Positions 1-7,582 of a stretch of 50,254 nt of DNA are shown piece by piece. The notes below the pieces were generated by a model. That model searched no databases, was not told the origin of the DNA, and saw only the letters and a program-made list of their open reading frames with translations. The stretch comes from Planctomycetaceae bacterium. Its GTDB lineage: Bacteria > Planctomycetota > Planctomycetia > Planctomycetales > Planctomycetaceae. Each line of letters opens with the position of its first letter. Position 1 is the stretch's first letter. Position numbers and translations under genes: made by a program. The stretch is from assembly GCA_028284485.1 (NCBI GenBank), contig JANQRQ010000031.1, forward strand, positions 1-50,254, written 5' to 3'.

Positions 1-149
1 GCAAAATTCACAGCCCCTTCAAAGGTTGTGGCATAACACGTTTCATCAACAGTTTCGGTAACGATTCCTGTCGCTTGCGCATAAAGAAAAGAGGGTGCCA
101 GCAGCAGCAGAGCCGTAGTGGCCGTCATCGTGGTGGTTGCTGATTTCAT
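1..149 (-). CDS. Secreted protein, N-terminal fragment (cut by window edge)
   Basis: Open reading frame starting with ATG at 149 and running off the left edge; 49 codons are visible. The product begins with a signal peptide: a short polar stretch, a Leu/Ala-rich core around residues 13-22, and a likely cleavage site after LYA at about residues 22-24. The visible mature part (about 25 residues) shows no domain I recognise, so the function is unknown. It is preceded by a structured leader and a terminator-like hairpin on the same strand, suggesting transcription attenuation. Confidence 0.7.
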   Translation of the reverse strand, partial: MKSATTTMTATTALLLLAPSFLYAQATGIVTETVDETCYATTFEGAVNF

Positions 150-186
150 AATGGGTCTCGTACGAATTGATCTTGAAATGAGACAT

Positions 187-220
187 AAAAAAACCACGAA
201 CTCCGTTGCCGGCTCCGTGG
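187..220 (-). terminator. Intrinsic terminator-like hairpin in the 5' leader (attenuator candidate)
   Basis: Read on the minus strand, CCACG (220-216) pairs with CGTGG (198-194), extended by a G-T and an A-T pair to 7 bp, and is followed at once by seven T residues (193-187). The hairpin lies about 40 bases upstream of the start codon at 149 and faces the gene, so it would stop transcription before the coding region rather than after it. No minus-strand gene ends just upstream of it, which makes an ordinary 3' terminator less likely. Confidence 0.55.
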
Positions 221-240
221 GGTATCGTGACTCTTCAAAG

Positions 241-334
241 GGAGGCAAATTCGCAGCAATCCCTACTATCCTCATAAGTTCAGTTTACCCGACCTTTCGG
301 CTGATTGCGATTTCTAATTTGACAATTTGCCTCC
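241..334 (-). promoter_or_regulatory. Structured leader RNA, riboswitch-like candidate
   Basis: GGAGGCAAATT (minus strand 334-324) pairs perfectly over 11 bp with AATTTGCCTCC (251-241). Inside, GCAATC (308-303) pairs with GATTGC (261-256), 6 bp. The apical part contains a GAAA loop closed by CC/GG near 293-300. Order on the transcript: long closing helix, inner helix, terminator-like hairpin with U-tract, start codon. That is the architecture of attenuating riboswitches. The sequence does not match the c-di-GMP-I, c-di-GMP-II, cobalamin, TPP or fluoride consensus as I know them. Ligand and function are unknown; the pairing is seen, the regulatory role is inferred. Confidence 0.45.
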
Positions 335-661
335 GAGTTAGCAGCACAGCTCGCCGATCAGGGCCCTAAACAATCGGGGTACATCATAGAACTGTCGTCT
401 CGCTTGAATACGACCGAATTTCACTCGGAGCGACCATTGCGCCGGATAGAAAAAGACGCTCTGACTGATCTGCCAGGCCTCGCATGAACGGCATGGTGCC
501 TGATGACAGATTACCGGATGATCGCGGCGGCGTCCCTGGCTTGGATTTGTCGAAGAATCACCCATTGCTGCTGTTGAACAATGACACAACTCCTGCTAAT
601 TTCAGTGGTTCAGGCATAATTTCTCAGATTGGCGAAAGCCGCAACACGGAGACCGCTGCGT
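335..661. other. Intergenic region, no gene recognised
   Basis: This is the spacer between the minus-strand leader and the plus-strand small ribosomal-protein gene. It presumably holds the divergent promoters. Open frames here have no recognisable product or convincing ribosome binding site. Just before 662 a GGAG lies about 10 bases upstream of the ATG. Confidence 0.4.
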
Positions 662-751
662 ATGGGGACCAAACGAACCGGCAAAGGACGTCGAAAAATC
701 GGTAGAAAGAAGCGTAAGATGCGAAGCAAGATTCGGCACCGCAAAGGCTAA
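662..751 (+). CDS. bS22/mS38-like (AURKAIP1/COX24 domain) ribosomal small protein
   Basis: A 29-residue ORF, ATG at 662 and TAA at 749-751, with GGAG about 10 bases upstream. About half the residues are Arg or Lys, and the core RRKIGRKKRKMRSKIRHRK has the spacing of the AURKAIP1/COX24 C-terminal motif. In mitochondria this motif is mS38; in actinobacteria and others a roughly 30-residue protein of this kind (bS22) is bound to the 30S subunit near the decoding centre. Family membership rests on composition and motif pattern. The gene stands alone between intergenic gaps, and a long stem-loop follows the stop. It is shorter than usual gene-finder cut-offs and easily missed. Confidence 0.75.
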   Translation: MGTKRTGKGRRKIGRKKRKMRSKIRHRKG

Positions 752-771
752 TTCTGCGTCAAGTTGCCGAA

Positions 772-817
772 ATCCGGCTTTGACTCGGCTTGCCTTTTCT
801 GATCCGAGTCGCCGGAT
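772..817 (+). terminator. Long stem-loop after the small ribosomal-protein gene
   Basis: ATCCGGC (772-778) pairs with GCCGGAT (811-817), and GACTCGG (782-788) pairs with CCGAGTC (804-810): 14 perfect base pairs with a TTT bulge (779-781) and a 15-base loop. It begins 20 bases after the stop codon at 751. No T-run follows, so it may be an RNA-stabilising 3' structure or a U-less terminator. The pairing is certain; the role is inferred from position. Confidence 0.5.
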
Positions 818-1138
818 GATGCTGTCTTACGATCGACGCCGGTCGCGTCTCCAGTCGAAGTTTGATTCGATTGCGATGCGGATGTTTCTGCGGACCGCCA
901 TTCCGAATGGTTGACCATGCTTTTCGCTGCGCGATAAAGCCGCGTCGGCATAGCGAACGCTGCTGTGAATCTTGACAGGGGGTTTGCATCGACGGATGCT
1001 AGAGCATGTTGCTCTTTCCGAGGCCCGCGACGTACGGTTTCGAAAAATCACTGCCGTGTGACCGTGAGGCAGGACGGTTTCGCAATTTGTGAAATCGCAA
1101 TCTGGTTGGCATTGCCACTTTCGAATCGAGGTCGACTA

Positions 1139-3265
1139 ATGGTGTGCAGGACGGCAACAGTCTCCTGGATCGTCGCCTTTGGGCTACTGGTTTCGGCGTC
1201 TCAGAATCGCTTGTATTCCGCCGATGATGCCAAAGCGGAAAACAAACAGATCCGACAAACCGTCCAGCAAGAACAAGAGGCGCGAGAGAATCTCAAGACC
1301 GCGAATCAGCAAGCTGAAGATTTGCAGATTCGCTTGAGCCAACTTCAAGCGGAAATCGCCAAAATCACGAAGCTTGTCGACCAAGCCAAAAAAGAAGTTG
1401 AAAAGCAAAACGAGCTGATTGAGCAGGCCATTTCCGATCGGGAGCGACTGCTCAAGGAAGCCGTTCAAAACGCGATTGCAGCGAAAACAGCAGTACAGGA
1501 TCGGCTTAAATCAACCGAAGCAAAACACAAAAGTCTCCAGCAGAATCTCGCCACACAAGCAAAGAATCTCTCCGGCGCGCAAACAAAGCTCAAAGAGGCT
1601 GAAAAACAACTACCGGTCAAACAGAACACTGCCAACCAAGCCAAAAGTGAATTCGACAAGGCCGAACAACTCGCAAAAGAAGCTGCCCAAGCAGCGATCG
1701 CTGCACAAGAGAAAGCCGATGCTGCCGCCAAGATTGCAGCCCAACGCAAGGCGGCCGCATCCACAGCGCAACTCGAGCTGACGAATACTCGGCAAGCAAT
1801 TTCAACGGCAAAGCAGACCATTGTGAAAAGTCAGTCGGCGTCGCAAGACACGAAACGCCAAATTGCTTCGCTTCAATCGACGCTCAAACAGATTCGCGAA
1901 GAGTTCAAATCGGCAGACGAACTCGTCCGAACAACGGAGACGCGTTATGAGTCTTCATTGATGTCTGCCGGCAAGCTTGTATCGTTCTCGCAGTCCATCG
2001 CACCCATTTTCGCGGATCGATGTCTCGCTTGTCACAACGCGAGGACTGCCAAGGGTCGCTACAACATGGAGAACTACACCGCGATTATCAAAGGGGGCGA
2101 AACGGGGACGGCAGTCGAACCGGGCAACAGCGAAGATTCCTATTTGCATATGCTGGTTGTCGATGGCGATATGCCGAAAGACGCCGATCCGTTAACAGCA
2201 GAACAGATTTCTCTCATCAAGAACTGGATCGATTCCGGCGCGAAACTCGATGTCGGCATCGATCCGGCTGATCAGCTTGCGGAAATCATGCCTAAACTTC
2301 CTCAGCCTTCTCCCCCAGAAAAGTATCGTGTGGCGATCCCGGTCACGGCTGTCGCTTTTAGTCCCGCTGGCGACCTGCTGGCAAGCTCGGGATATCACGA
2401 GGTCTTGCTGTGGGATCCGAAGTCCGGCGAACCAATCCGCCGCATCACGAATGTCGCCGAGCGAGTTTACGATGTCACATTCAGCGAAGACGGCCACATG
2501 TTAGCAGTGGCGTCGGGAACGCCGGCTCAAATCGGCGAGATCAAACTCTTCCGGGTTGAAGACGGAGAACTGTTGGCGGATCTTGTACGGACGCAGGATT
2601 CGGTGTTCTCGGTTGCATTTAGCCCCGATGGAAAGCGTCTCGCAGCGGGCGGTGCCGATCGCGCGATTCGCGTCTTTGACATTGAAACACAGGAAGAGCA
2701 ACTGATCATCGAAGATCATGCCGACTGGGTGATGGACGTCGCGTGGTCGGGTGATGGTAGCAAACTCGCTTCCGCGAGCCGCGACAAGACGTCGAAAGTG
2801 TTTGAAACCAAAACGGGGGATTCCTTGGTCACATTTAACGGCCACGGCGAGCCGGTCTTTAGCGTCGCCTTTGCGCCCGACGACAAACAGATCCTAACGA
2901 GCGGGCGAGATAAAGAGATCCGCGTTTGGAATGTGGAGGATGCCAAAGAAGCCCGAAGAATTCGCGGCTTTGGGAGTGAAGTGCTACGGCTCATCGTGAA
3001 TTCCGATGGCCAGGTTTTCAGCTGCAGCGCAGACAAAACAGTCCGGCAACATGTTCTCAAGGATGGTAAGCAACTCCGCACCTACGACGGCCACGATGAT
3101 TGGGTCTATTCGCTTGCCTATTGCCACGCCACGAACGCCATCGCTGCAGGTAGTTATAATGGTCAAATCCGTGTGTGGGATACCGACAGCGGCGAAGTGC
3201 AAACAAGTTTCGTCGCCGCGCCAGGACTGGCATCACCCAAGGCAACAGCGGCGTTAAGGCCATAA
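1139..3265 (+). CDS. Planctomycete cytochrome c domain / WD40 repeat protein with coiled coil
   Basis: A secreted protein of 708 residues. I chose the ATG at 1139 because GAGG lies 7 bases upstream and the product then opens with a signal peptide (residues about 1-28, ending near LYSA). The reading frame is open further upstream but without a signal sequence. Residues about 30-270 are Gln/Lys/Ala/Glu-rich heptad-like sequence, a long coiled coil. A PSCyt1-type domain follows with a single CLACH haem site at residues 295-299. Residues about 395-695 form WD40 repeats, a beta-propeller, with recurrent SPDGK.LA and VWD-type strands. In planctomycetes such proteins are exported with PSCyt1/PSD1 or DUF1501 partners; the role, perhaps polymer binding or redox, is unproven. 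A DUF1501 gene lies at 7583 but not adjacent. Confidence 0.85.
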   Translation: MVCRTATVSWIVAFGLLVSASQNRLYSADDAKAENKQIRQTVQQEQEARENLKTANQQAEDLQIRLSQLQAEIAKITKLVDQAKKEVEKQNELIEQAISDRERLLKEAVQNAIAAKTAVQDRLKSTEAKHKSLQQNLATQAKNLSGAQTKLKEAEKQLPVKQNTANQAKSEFDKAEQLAKEAAQAAIAAQEKADAAAKIAAQRKAAASTAQLELTNTRQAISTAKQTIVKSQSASQDTKRQIASLQSTLKQIREEFKSADELVRTTETRYESSLMSAGKLVSFSQSIAPIFADRCLACHNARTAKGRYNMENYTAIIKGGETGTAVEPGNSEDSYLHMLVVDGDMPKDADPLTAEQISLIKNWIDSGAKLDVGIDPADQLAEIMPKLPQPSPPEKYRVAIPVTAVAFSPAGDLLASSGYHEVLLWDPKSGEPIRRITNVAERVYDVTFSEDGHMLAVASGTPAQIGEIKLFRVEDGELLADLVRTQDSVFSVAFSPDGKRLAAGGADRAIRVFDIETQEEQLIIEDHADWVMDVAWSGDGSKLASASRDKTSKVFETKTGDSLVTFNGHGEPVFSVAFAPDDKQILTSGRDKEIRVWNVEDAKEARRIRGFGSEVLRLIVNSDGQVFSCSADKTVRQHVLKDGKQLRTYDGHDDWVYSLAYCHATNAIAAGSYNGQIRVWDTDSGEVQTSFVAAPGLASPKATAALRP

Positions 3266-3309
3266 AAGGCACTTACGCCATTCAAACTGTTGCAGGATCT
3301 TTCAGCGGA

Positions 3310-3335
3310 TCACCGGCGCCGCGATACGTCGGTGA
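3310..3335. terminator. Weak stem-loop between convergent genes
   Basis: TCACCG (3310-3315) pairs with CGGTGA (3330-3335) around a 14-base GC-rich loop. It sits between the 3' end of the WD40 gene and the 3' end of the RidA gene, so it could serve either strand. No T-run. Confidence 0.2.
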
Positions 3336-3374
3336 ACGCCTTGTGGCGGTCGTATGCCGCGCACCAATCTCGGT

Positions 3375-3857
3375 TCAGGTCTCGGAACCAGCATCTTCCA
3401 CTTCGGCCCAAACTGCCAACTGCACTGCGGCATTGAGGGGCATTTCGCACACACCGACTGCGGTCCGTGTGTGTTTTCCACGCTCACCCAAGACTTCAAC
3501 GAGAAACTCCGATGCGCCATTGAGAACAGAAGGTTGGCCCTGAAACCCCGGCGCGGAATGGACATAACCCTCGATGCGAATGATTTGTTTGACCCGGTCG
3601 AAATCGCCGACGCATGCCTTAATCTGCGCGAGAGCGTTGAGGGCACAAATCCTTGCGGCATCGTACCCTTCGGTTTCGTGAATCTCGTCGCCTACTTTTC
3701 CGGTAAATACGACGTTTCCACTCCGAATCGGAAGCTGCCCGCTGGTCACAATCAAATTACCAAACTTCACCACGGGAACATAAAAGCCGACCGCATCCGG
3801 TGCTGGCGGTAATTCGAAACCCAGCTTTGCGATTTTCGATTCCACTTCGTTGCTCAT
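3375..3857 (-). CDS. RidA/YjgF/YER057c/UK114 family protein
   Basis: 160 residues. The fold family is recognised from the GLxVTSGQLP-like strand (about residues 33-42), the TGKVG and AL.A...NAL.QIKA helix, and the C-terminal [20 protein letters not shown] segment. True RidA deaminates reactive enamine/imine intermediates from PLP enzymes. This protein is longer than the 125-130-residue RidA proper and fits the YjgF-like branch often annotated as chorismate-mutase-like, so the substrate is not certain. The start ATG at 3857 has GGAG 7 bases upstream. Convergent with the WD40 gene. Cytosolic; no signal peptide. Confidence 0.85.
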   Translation of the reverse strand: MSNEVESKIAKLGFELPPAPDAVGFYVPVVKFGNLIVTSGQLPIRSGNVVFTGKVGDEIHETEGYDAARICALNALAQIKACVGDFDRVKQIIRIEGYVHSAPGFQGQPSVLNGASEFLVEVLGERGKHTRTAVGVCEMPLNAAVQLAVWAEVEDAGSET

Positions 3858-4409
3858 CGAGTATCTCCAGGTGCCATACTTCAGAACGCGAGAATTCCAA
3901 CTCTACAGCGTGCTCCGCTGACTTTTGGCCGCGACAATTGCGTTTTTCTCTATAATTGCCGAGTCCCACGAGCCCAAAACGCCCACGAGAAAAAGCAAAT
4001 CGCTCGAGGGAGCTCCCCTTCCACGCCCAAGAGTTACGAATTCCTATAGGTCACTGCGAGACTTTATCGTCTATTGATTTCCCTTGAAATGCAATGCGAC
4101 CGGAACCACGGTCGGAACTCCCGTCAGGACTTGGGCCTGTTTGTCTTTGCGCCAACAATTTTTGTGTCATTTGACCGCATCAATCAGGTTGGAAACGGAA
4201 TGCAGACCGACCCGGAGATTTCAAAACGTGTGAGTTTGCCATAAGGCCTTGGTACAATCTCTACTCGGTCGATTCCTTGCAGATTCGATCGTCGTGATGG
4301 GATGCGCACGCGTTCAAAATGAACAACCTTCGCCCTTCCCGCCCGCGGGAATGTAGGATTACCCGACCTTTCAACATCATTCAGCTCAATTTTCTCGCGA
4401 TAGGAATCG
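3858..4409. other. Intergenic region between divergent genes
   Basis: About 550 bases separating the RidA gene (minus) from the symporter gene (plus). It must carry promoters for both. I see a 10-base palindrome GGGAGCTCCC at 4008-4017 but no coding frame, RNA gene or known regulatory motif that I can support. Confidence 0.4.
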
Positions 4410-6077
4410 ATGCTCGCACAATCAGTGACGAATGCATTCGAGGGCGGGCTGGCAAGACTGGATCACATTGTCATTGCCGTGTACCTCGCTTCGATGATGA
4501 CCATGGGGGTCCTCATTGCGCGTCAACAAAAATCGACCGATGATTTCTTTGTCGGCGGACGCAATCTTCCTGCTTGGGCTGTCGGCATCAGCATGCTGGC
4601 GTCACTACTGTCGACAATTACGTATCTCGGCATGCCAGGCGAAATGTTTCGAACGGGTGTCGCCTTCTTGACGCGTCAACTCGGTGTCCCGTTAGTTCTG
4701 ATCGTCATCTGGTTTTTGTGGATCCCGTTCTTTATGAGGCTGCGGCTCACTAGCGCTTACGAGTACCTCGAGCGACGATTTGATTATCCGACCCGCGCGT
4801 TGGCCGCCGTGTTTTGCCTGCTGCTGCTATTCGGCTGGATTGCCGTGGTTGTGTTAACAGCATCAAGGGCCATGGTTGAGATTTCGCAACTTGATCTGCC
4901 TTGGTTTTTTGGCACGAATCATGTCGATGAAGCACTTGCCATGTTTCACCCCGATGCAGACATGCACGCGTTGATCATCTCGATTGGACTTTTTTCCGTT
5001 TTATATACAACGCTCGGGGGCATTCGAGCCGTTGTGTGGACCGACGTCATTCAGTTCGTCATTTTGATAGGCGGCGCGCTGTTTACCATGTGTTTTATCG
5101 CGGCAACGACTGGTTCCGGAATCGGCGAATGGATGGCCGCATCGAATGAATACGAGTTTCGAGAATCGGTTGAGTGGTACAGTTTTGATATCGGCAACCG
5201 CTCCACGGTGATGTTCATTTCGATTGGTATGTTCTTTTGGTTCGTCTGCACTCACGGTGCGAACCAAGTGGCATTGCAGCGATACTTCAGCGTTAAGAAT
5301 ATCTGGGCGGCGCGAAAGACCTATCTCGTCAGTGCGATCGCAAGTTTTGGCCTGGGCATCATTCTGGCGGGTGTCGGTATTTCGTTGATGTACTTCTTGA
5401 CCACCCATGACATGCCTGCGAAGGAAGAAATCTATTCCACCGTGCAAAAAACACGGTACGCTGGGCAGGACAAACTCTTCCCGCAATTTATCCGGCTCTA
5501 TTTGCCCGACGGCATGCGCGGTTTAGTCGTTGCAGCCTTATTTGCCGCCGCCATGTCGACAATCGACTCGGGAGCAAACTCCGCATCGACAATCTTGACG
5601 GTCGATTTCTTCCGGCATAGACGGGGAGTGGATGGTGACAAATCGCAAGAACTACGGTTTGCGCGCCAATTGACGGCCAGCATGGGCCTGATCGTTGTCG
5701 CAGCAACCATGTTCCTGTACCACATTTCCAAAGGGACCGACATCATCAGCCTGTGCCAAAAAGGCTTCAACTGCTTTCTCGGCCCGTTGGGGGCGGTGTT
5801 TGTGTTGGGAATGTTCTCGCCGTATGCGACCGGGCGCTGCGTCATTCCTGCCATGCTGGTTGGAGAAGCTGTCGGAATTGCGACGAGTTACAGCTCGGAG
5901 TTCTTTGACCGCGACTTTTCGACTCACTTGGTCGTGCCGACCGCGTGGTTGGCGACAATCGTCGCGTGCCATGCCTTTGCGCTACTCCCGATGGCAGGGA
6001 GACCAACCGAAGAGCAAAAGCTGTGGATGTGGAACCCGGTCGTTAGCGGTCGGAATCCTTCCACCGCCTCCGAGTAG
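4410..6077 (+). CDS. Sodium:solute symporter (SSS family)
   Basis: 555 residues with about 13-14 hydrophobic segments spread along the whole length, an inner-membrane transporter. The segment DDFFVGGRNLPAW (about residues 44-56), followed by GISMLASLLSTITYLG, is the classic N-terminal signature of solute:sodium symporters, and the AAAMSTIDSGANSAST region (about 384-400) corresponds to the conserved part of TM8 with the Na2-site Ser/Thr residues. The family couples Na+ entry to uptake of sugars, amino acids, carboxylates or sialic acid. The substrate cannot be told here. The convergent neighbour is a sialidase-fold protein, which hints at a glycan-derived solute, but that is only inference. 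ATG at 4410 has AGGA 5-6 bases upstream. Confidence 0.9.
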   Translation: MLAQSVTNAFEGGLARLDHIVIAVYLASMMTMGVLIARQQKSTDDFFVGGRNLPAWAVGISMLASLLSTITYLGMPGEMFRTGVAFLTRQLGVPLVLIVIWFLWIPFFMRLRLTSAYEYLERRFDYPTRALAAVFCLLLLFGWIAVVVLTASRAMVEISQLDLPWFFGTNHVDEALAMFHPDADMHALIISIGLFSVLYTTLGGIRAVVWTDVIQFVILIGGALFTMCFIAATTGSGIGEWMAASNEYEFRESVEWYSFDIGNRSTVMFISIGMFFWFVCTHGANQVALQRYFSVKNIWAARKTYLVSAIASFGLGIILAGVGISLMYFLTTHDMPAKEEIYSTVQKTRYAGQDKLFPQFIRLYLPDGMRGLVVAALFAAAMSTIDSGANSASTILTVDFFRHRRGVDGDKSQELRFARQLTASMGLIVVAATMFLYHISKGTDIISLCQKGFNCFLGPLGAVFVLGMFSPYATGRCVIPAMLVGEAVGIATSYSSEFFDRDFSTHLVVPTAWLATIVACHAFALLPMAGRPTEEQKLWMWNPVVSGRNPSTASE

Positions 6078-6143
6078 ATTCTTTTTCGGGCGGTTCTTGG
6101 ACAGTGCCGTTGGGCAGATTCCAAATTGCGCTCATTGAACCGG

Positions 6144-7148
6144 CTACGGCAACCGAATCTTGGCGAGGTAAATGCTGGTTTGTCCTTCATGGCTCGAATA
6201 ATAGCTCATCCACAATAAGCCATCGTGCCAAACCAGACCCGGGTAGCTGGTATCTCCACCACTCGGTAGCGTCAATTTGGGCTGATAATCCGTCAGCGTA
6301 AGTCGGGCCAAAACCGTTTTTCGTTCTCCCGGATAACTTCTGCCGGCTGCCCACAAGTCCCCTTCGGGAAGCCTAATAAAATTCGGCCCACCGATTCGAT
6401 GGCCCATGCTGGCCCATTGCCACTCTTGATAAGGTGCCCGGCTCGAACCGATCCACGCTGTATGGTCGCCAGCTTCCCGACGCACCAATGCCACCATACG
6501 TCCATCCGGCAAGAATCGCAGCGTCGTTTCGTTGGGTCGGCCGGTGACATCAAGCTGCGAAACAAGTTCGTAGCTGACACCGTCGCTGCTCGAGTGAAGG
6601 TTGACCTGCCATTGTGCGTCCGATGCTGTTTTATCGGCAGCTCGATAGGAAACACCGTATGCAATACCATTGTGCCATGTCACCCGCCACAACCAATCTC
6701 CTTCGGCAAGAATTCTCTTGGGTTGCGACCATCGATGACCATCCCCGGAAAAGCTCACACGTGGTTGACGACCTTGTAGAGTTTTCGTGCCGTTGTATAC
6801 CGATCCGCCGGCGACGATCATCAGCCGCGCATCCGGAGTGACGGAAAGTTTGGGATCGCGAAGATCGATCCCGGCTTCACGTATCAGCGCTGCAGATTCC
6901 CACTGTTCGCCGTCAGACGATGCCAGCACGCGGATTTCGCCATCGCCACCAACGTGATCCTCCGCTTCGCGAAAGACGCAAAAGAATCGATCTTGAAAAC
7001 GAATCAGATCGGTAAATGCATTGTGGTCGCCTACATCCCAGATTTTCTTCACCGAAACGATTTGTGGCGCATCGACAGCGCTGGCCACCAAGAGCATCCC
7101 CGGCAACAACATGATCGACAACATTCGTGTTCCCGCCCGTGACAGCAT
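6144..7148 (-). CDS. Secreted sialidase-fold (BNR/Asp-box) protein
   Basis: 334 residues with an N-terminal signal peptide (hydrophobic 9-24, cleavage near SAVDA). Asp boxes SxDGxxW are visible at about residues 77-83 (SSDGEQW) and 134-140 (SGDGHRW), with a degenerate third (SSDGVSY) at about 187-193, the mark of a six-bladed sialidase propeller. An FREAEDH segment near residues 59-65 and a later RRE/RSYPGER resemble the Arg/Glu active-site elements, but I cannot confirm the arginine triad. Such planctomycete proteins are annotated as exo-alpha-sialidase-like; actual glycosidase activity is unproven. ATG at 7148 with GGAG upstream. Convergent with the symporter gene. Confidence 0.75.
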   Translation of the reverse strand: MLSRAGTRMLSIMLLPGMLLVASAVDAPQIVSVKKIWDVGDHNAFTDLIRFQDRFFCVFREAEDHVGGDGEIRVLASSDGEQWESAALIREAGIDLRDPKLSVTPDARLMIVAGGSVYNGTKTLQGRQPRVSFSGDGHRWSQPKRILAEGDWLWRVTWHNGIAYGVSYRAADKTASDAQWQVNLHSSSDGVSYELVSQLDVTGRPNETTLRFLPDGRMVALVRREAGDHTAWIGSSRAPYQEWQWASMGHRIGGPNFIRLPEGDLWAAGRSYPGERKTVLARLTLTDYQPKLTLPSGGDTSYPGLVWHDGLLWMSYYSSHEGQTSIYLAKIRLP

Positions 7149-7195
7149 TCGTTTTCTCCATCGTTTTGGCGATAAGCCCCAAATTTGCCGATTCG

Positions 7196-7242
7196 GCGAT
7201 CAATAGTCGTCCCCGGCTCTGCGATCAATAGTCGTCCCCGGC
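7196..7242. repeat. Two direct copies of a 22-base unit
   Basis: The 22 bases at 7196-7217 recur exactly at 7221-7242, separated by TCT (period 25). The unit starts GCGATCAATAG and ends CCCCGGC. It lies about 50 bases upstream of the start of the sialidase-fold gene (minus strand), where a promoter or operator would sit. Could be a paired protein-binding site or a recent short duplication. Confidence 0.6.
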
Positions 7243-7473
7243 CGATACGCCAGCCTAACATTCCAGATCGCACCAAGCGAGAACCGAGTTGCCGAAGAAG
7301 TCGCGCGACGTCTTTGTCTTATACGATTTGAATCCAGTCACCACGAGCAATCGGGAGAAAAGCGACTCACCCATCAACGGCTGTTGATTTGACCTTGCTT
7401 CACCCCAACAGCCCAACCTATGATTTCAGCGTTCGTGACCATGGCTGGATGCCAACTCCCGGGCACTGCAGAA

Positions 7474-7537
7474 GGGGAACAAATCGGTGCGTGCGATTTT
7501 GTTCCCCCTACACGAAGAGAAGGTCGAATCCTCTTCG
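7474..7537 (+). promoter_or_regulatory. Two consecutive stem-loops in the DUF1501 gene leader
   Basis: First hairpin: GGGGAACAAA (7474-7483) pairs with TTTGTTCCCC (7498-7507), continued by TCG/CGA after a single-T bulge, 13 pairs around a 7-base loop. Second hairpin: CGAAGAG (7513-7519) pairs with CTCTTCG (7531-7537), 7 bp and an 11-base loop. A run of eight G follows at 7547-7554. The start codon is at 7583 with GGAG at 7570-7573. The structures would lie in the 5' untranslated RNA. The role is inferred only from position. Confidence 0.4.
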
Positions 7538-7582
7538 CCACAACCCGGGGGGGGCAAACTTCCCTACTTGGAGAACTGCCGA

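Noticed and set aside
187..340. c-di-GMP-I (GEMM) riboswitch, suggested by the GAAA loop and GGCAAA-like string
   Set aside because: The ordered GEMM core (GGGCAAACC, tetraloop stem, GGGACGCAAAGCC) is not present; only fragments resemble it. Kept as an unclassified structured leader.
965..1138. Extended N-terminus of the WD40 protein from an ATG at 965
   Set aside because: The added 58 residues contain no known feature and bury the signal peptide; the ATG at 1139 has a ribosome binding site and gives a clean export signal.
7513..7545. T-arm-like sequence GGTCGAATCC suggesting a tRNA 3' end
   Set aside because: The T-loop lacks TTC, the five-pair T stem does not form in the tRNA register, and no matching acceptor, D or anticodon arms lie upstream. 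The pairing fits a simple hairpin instead.
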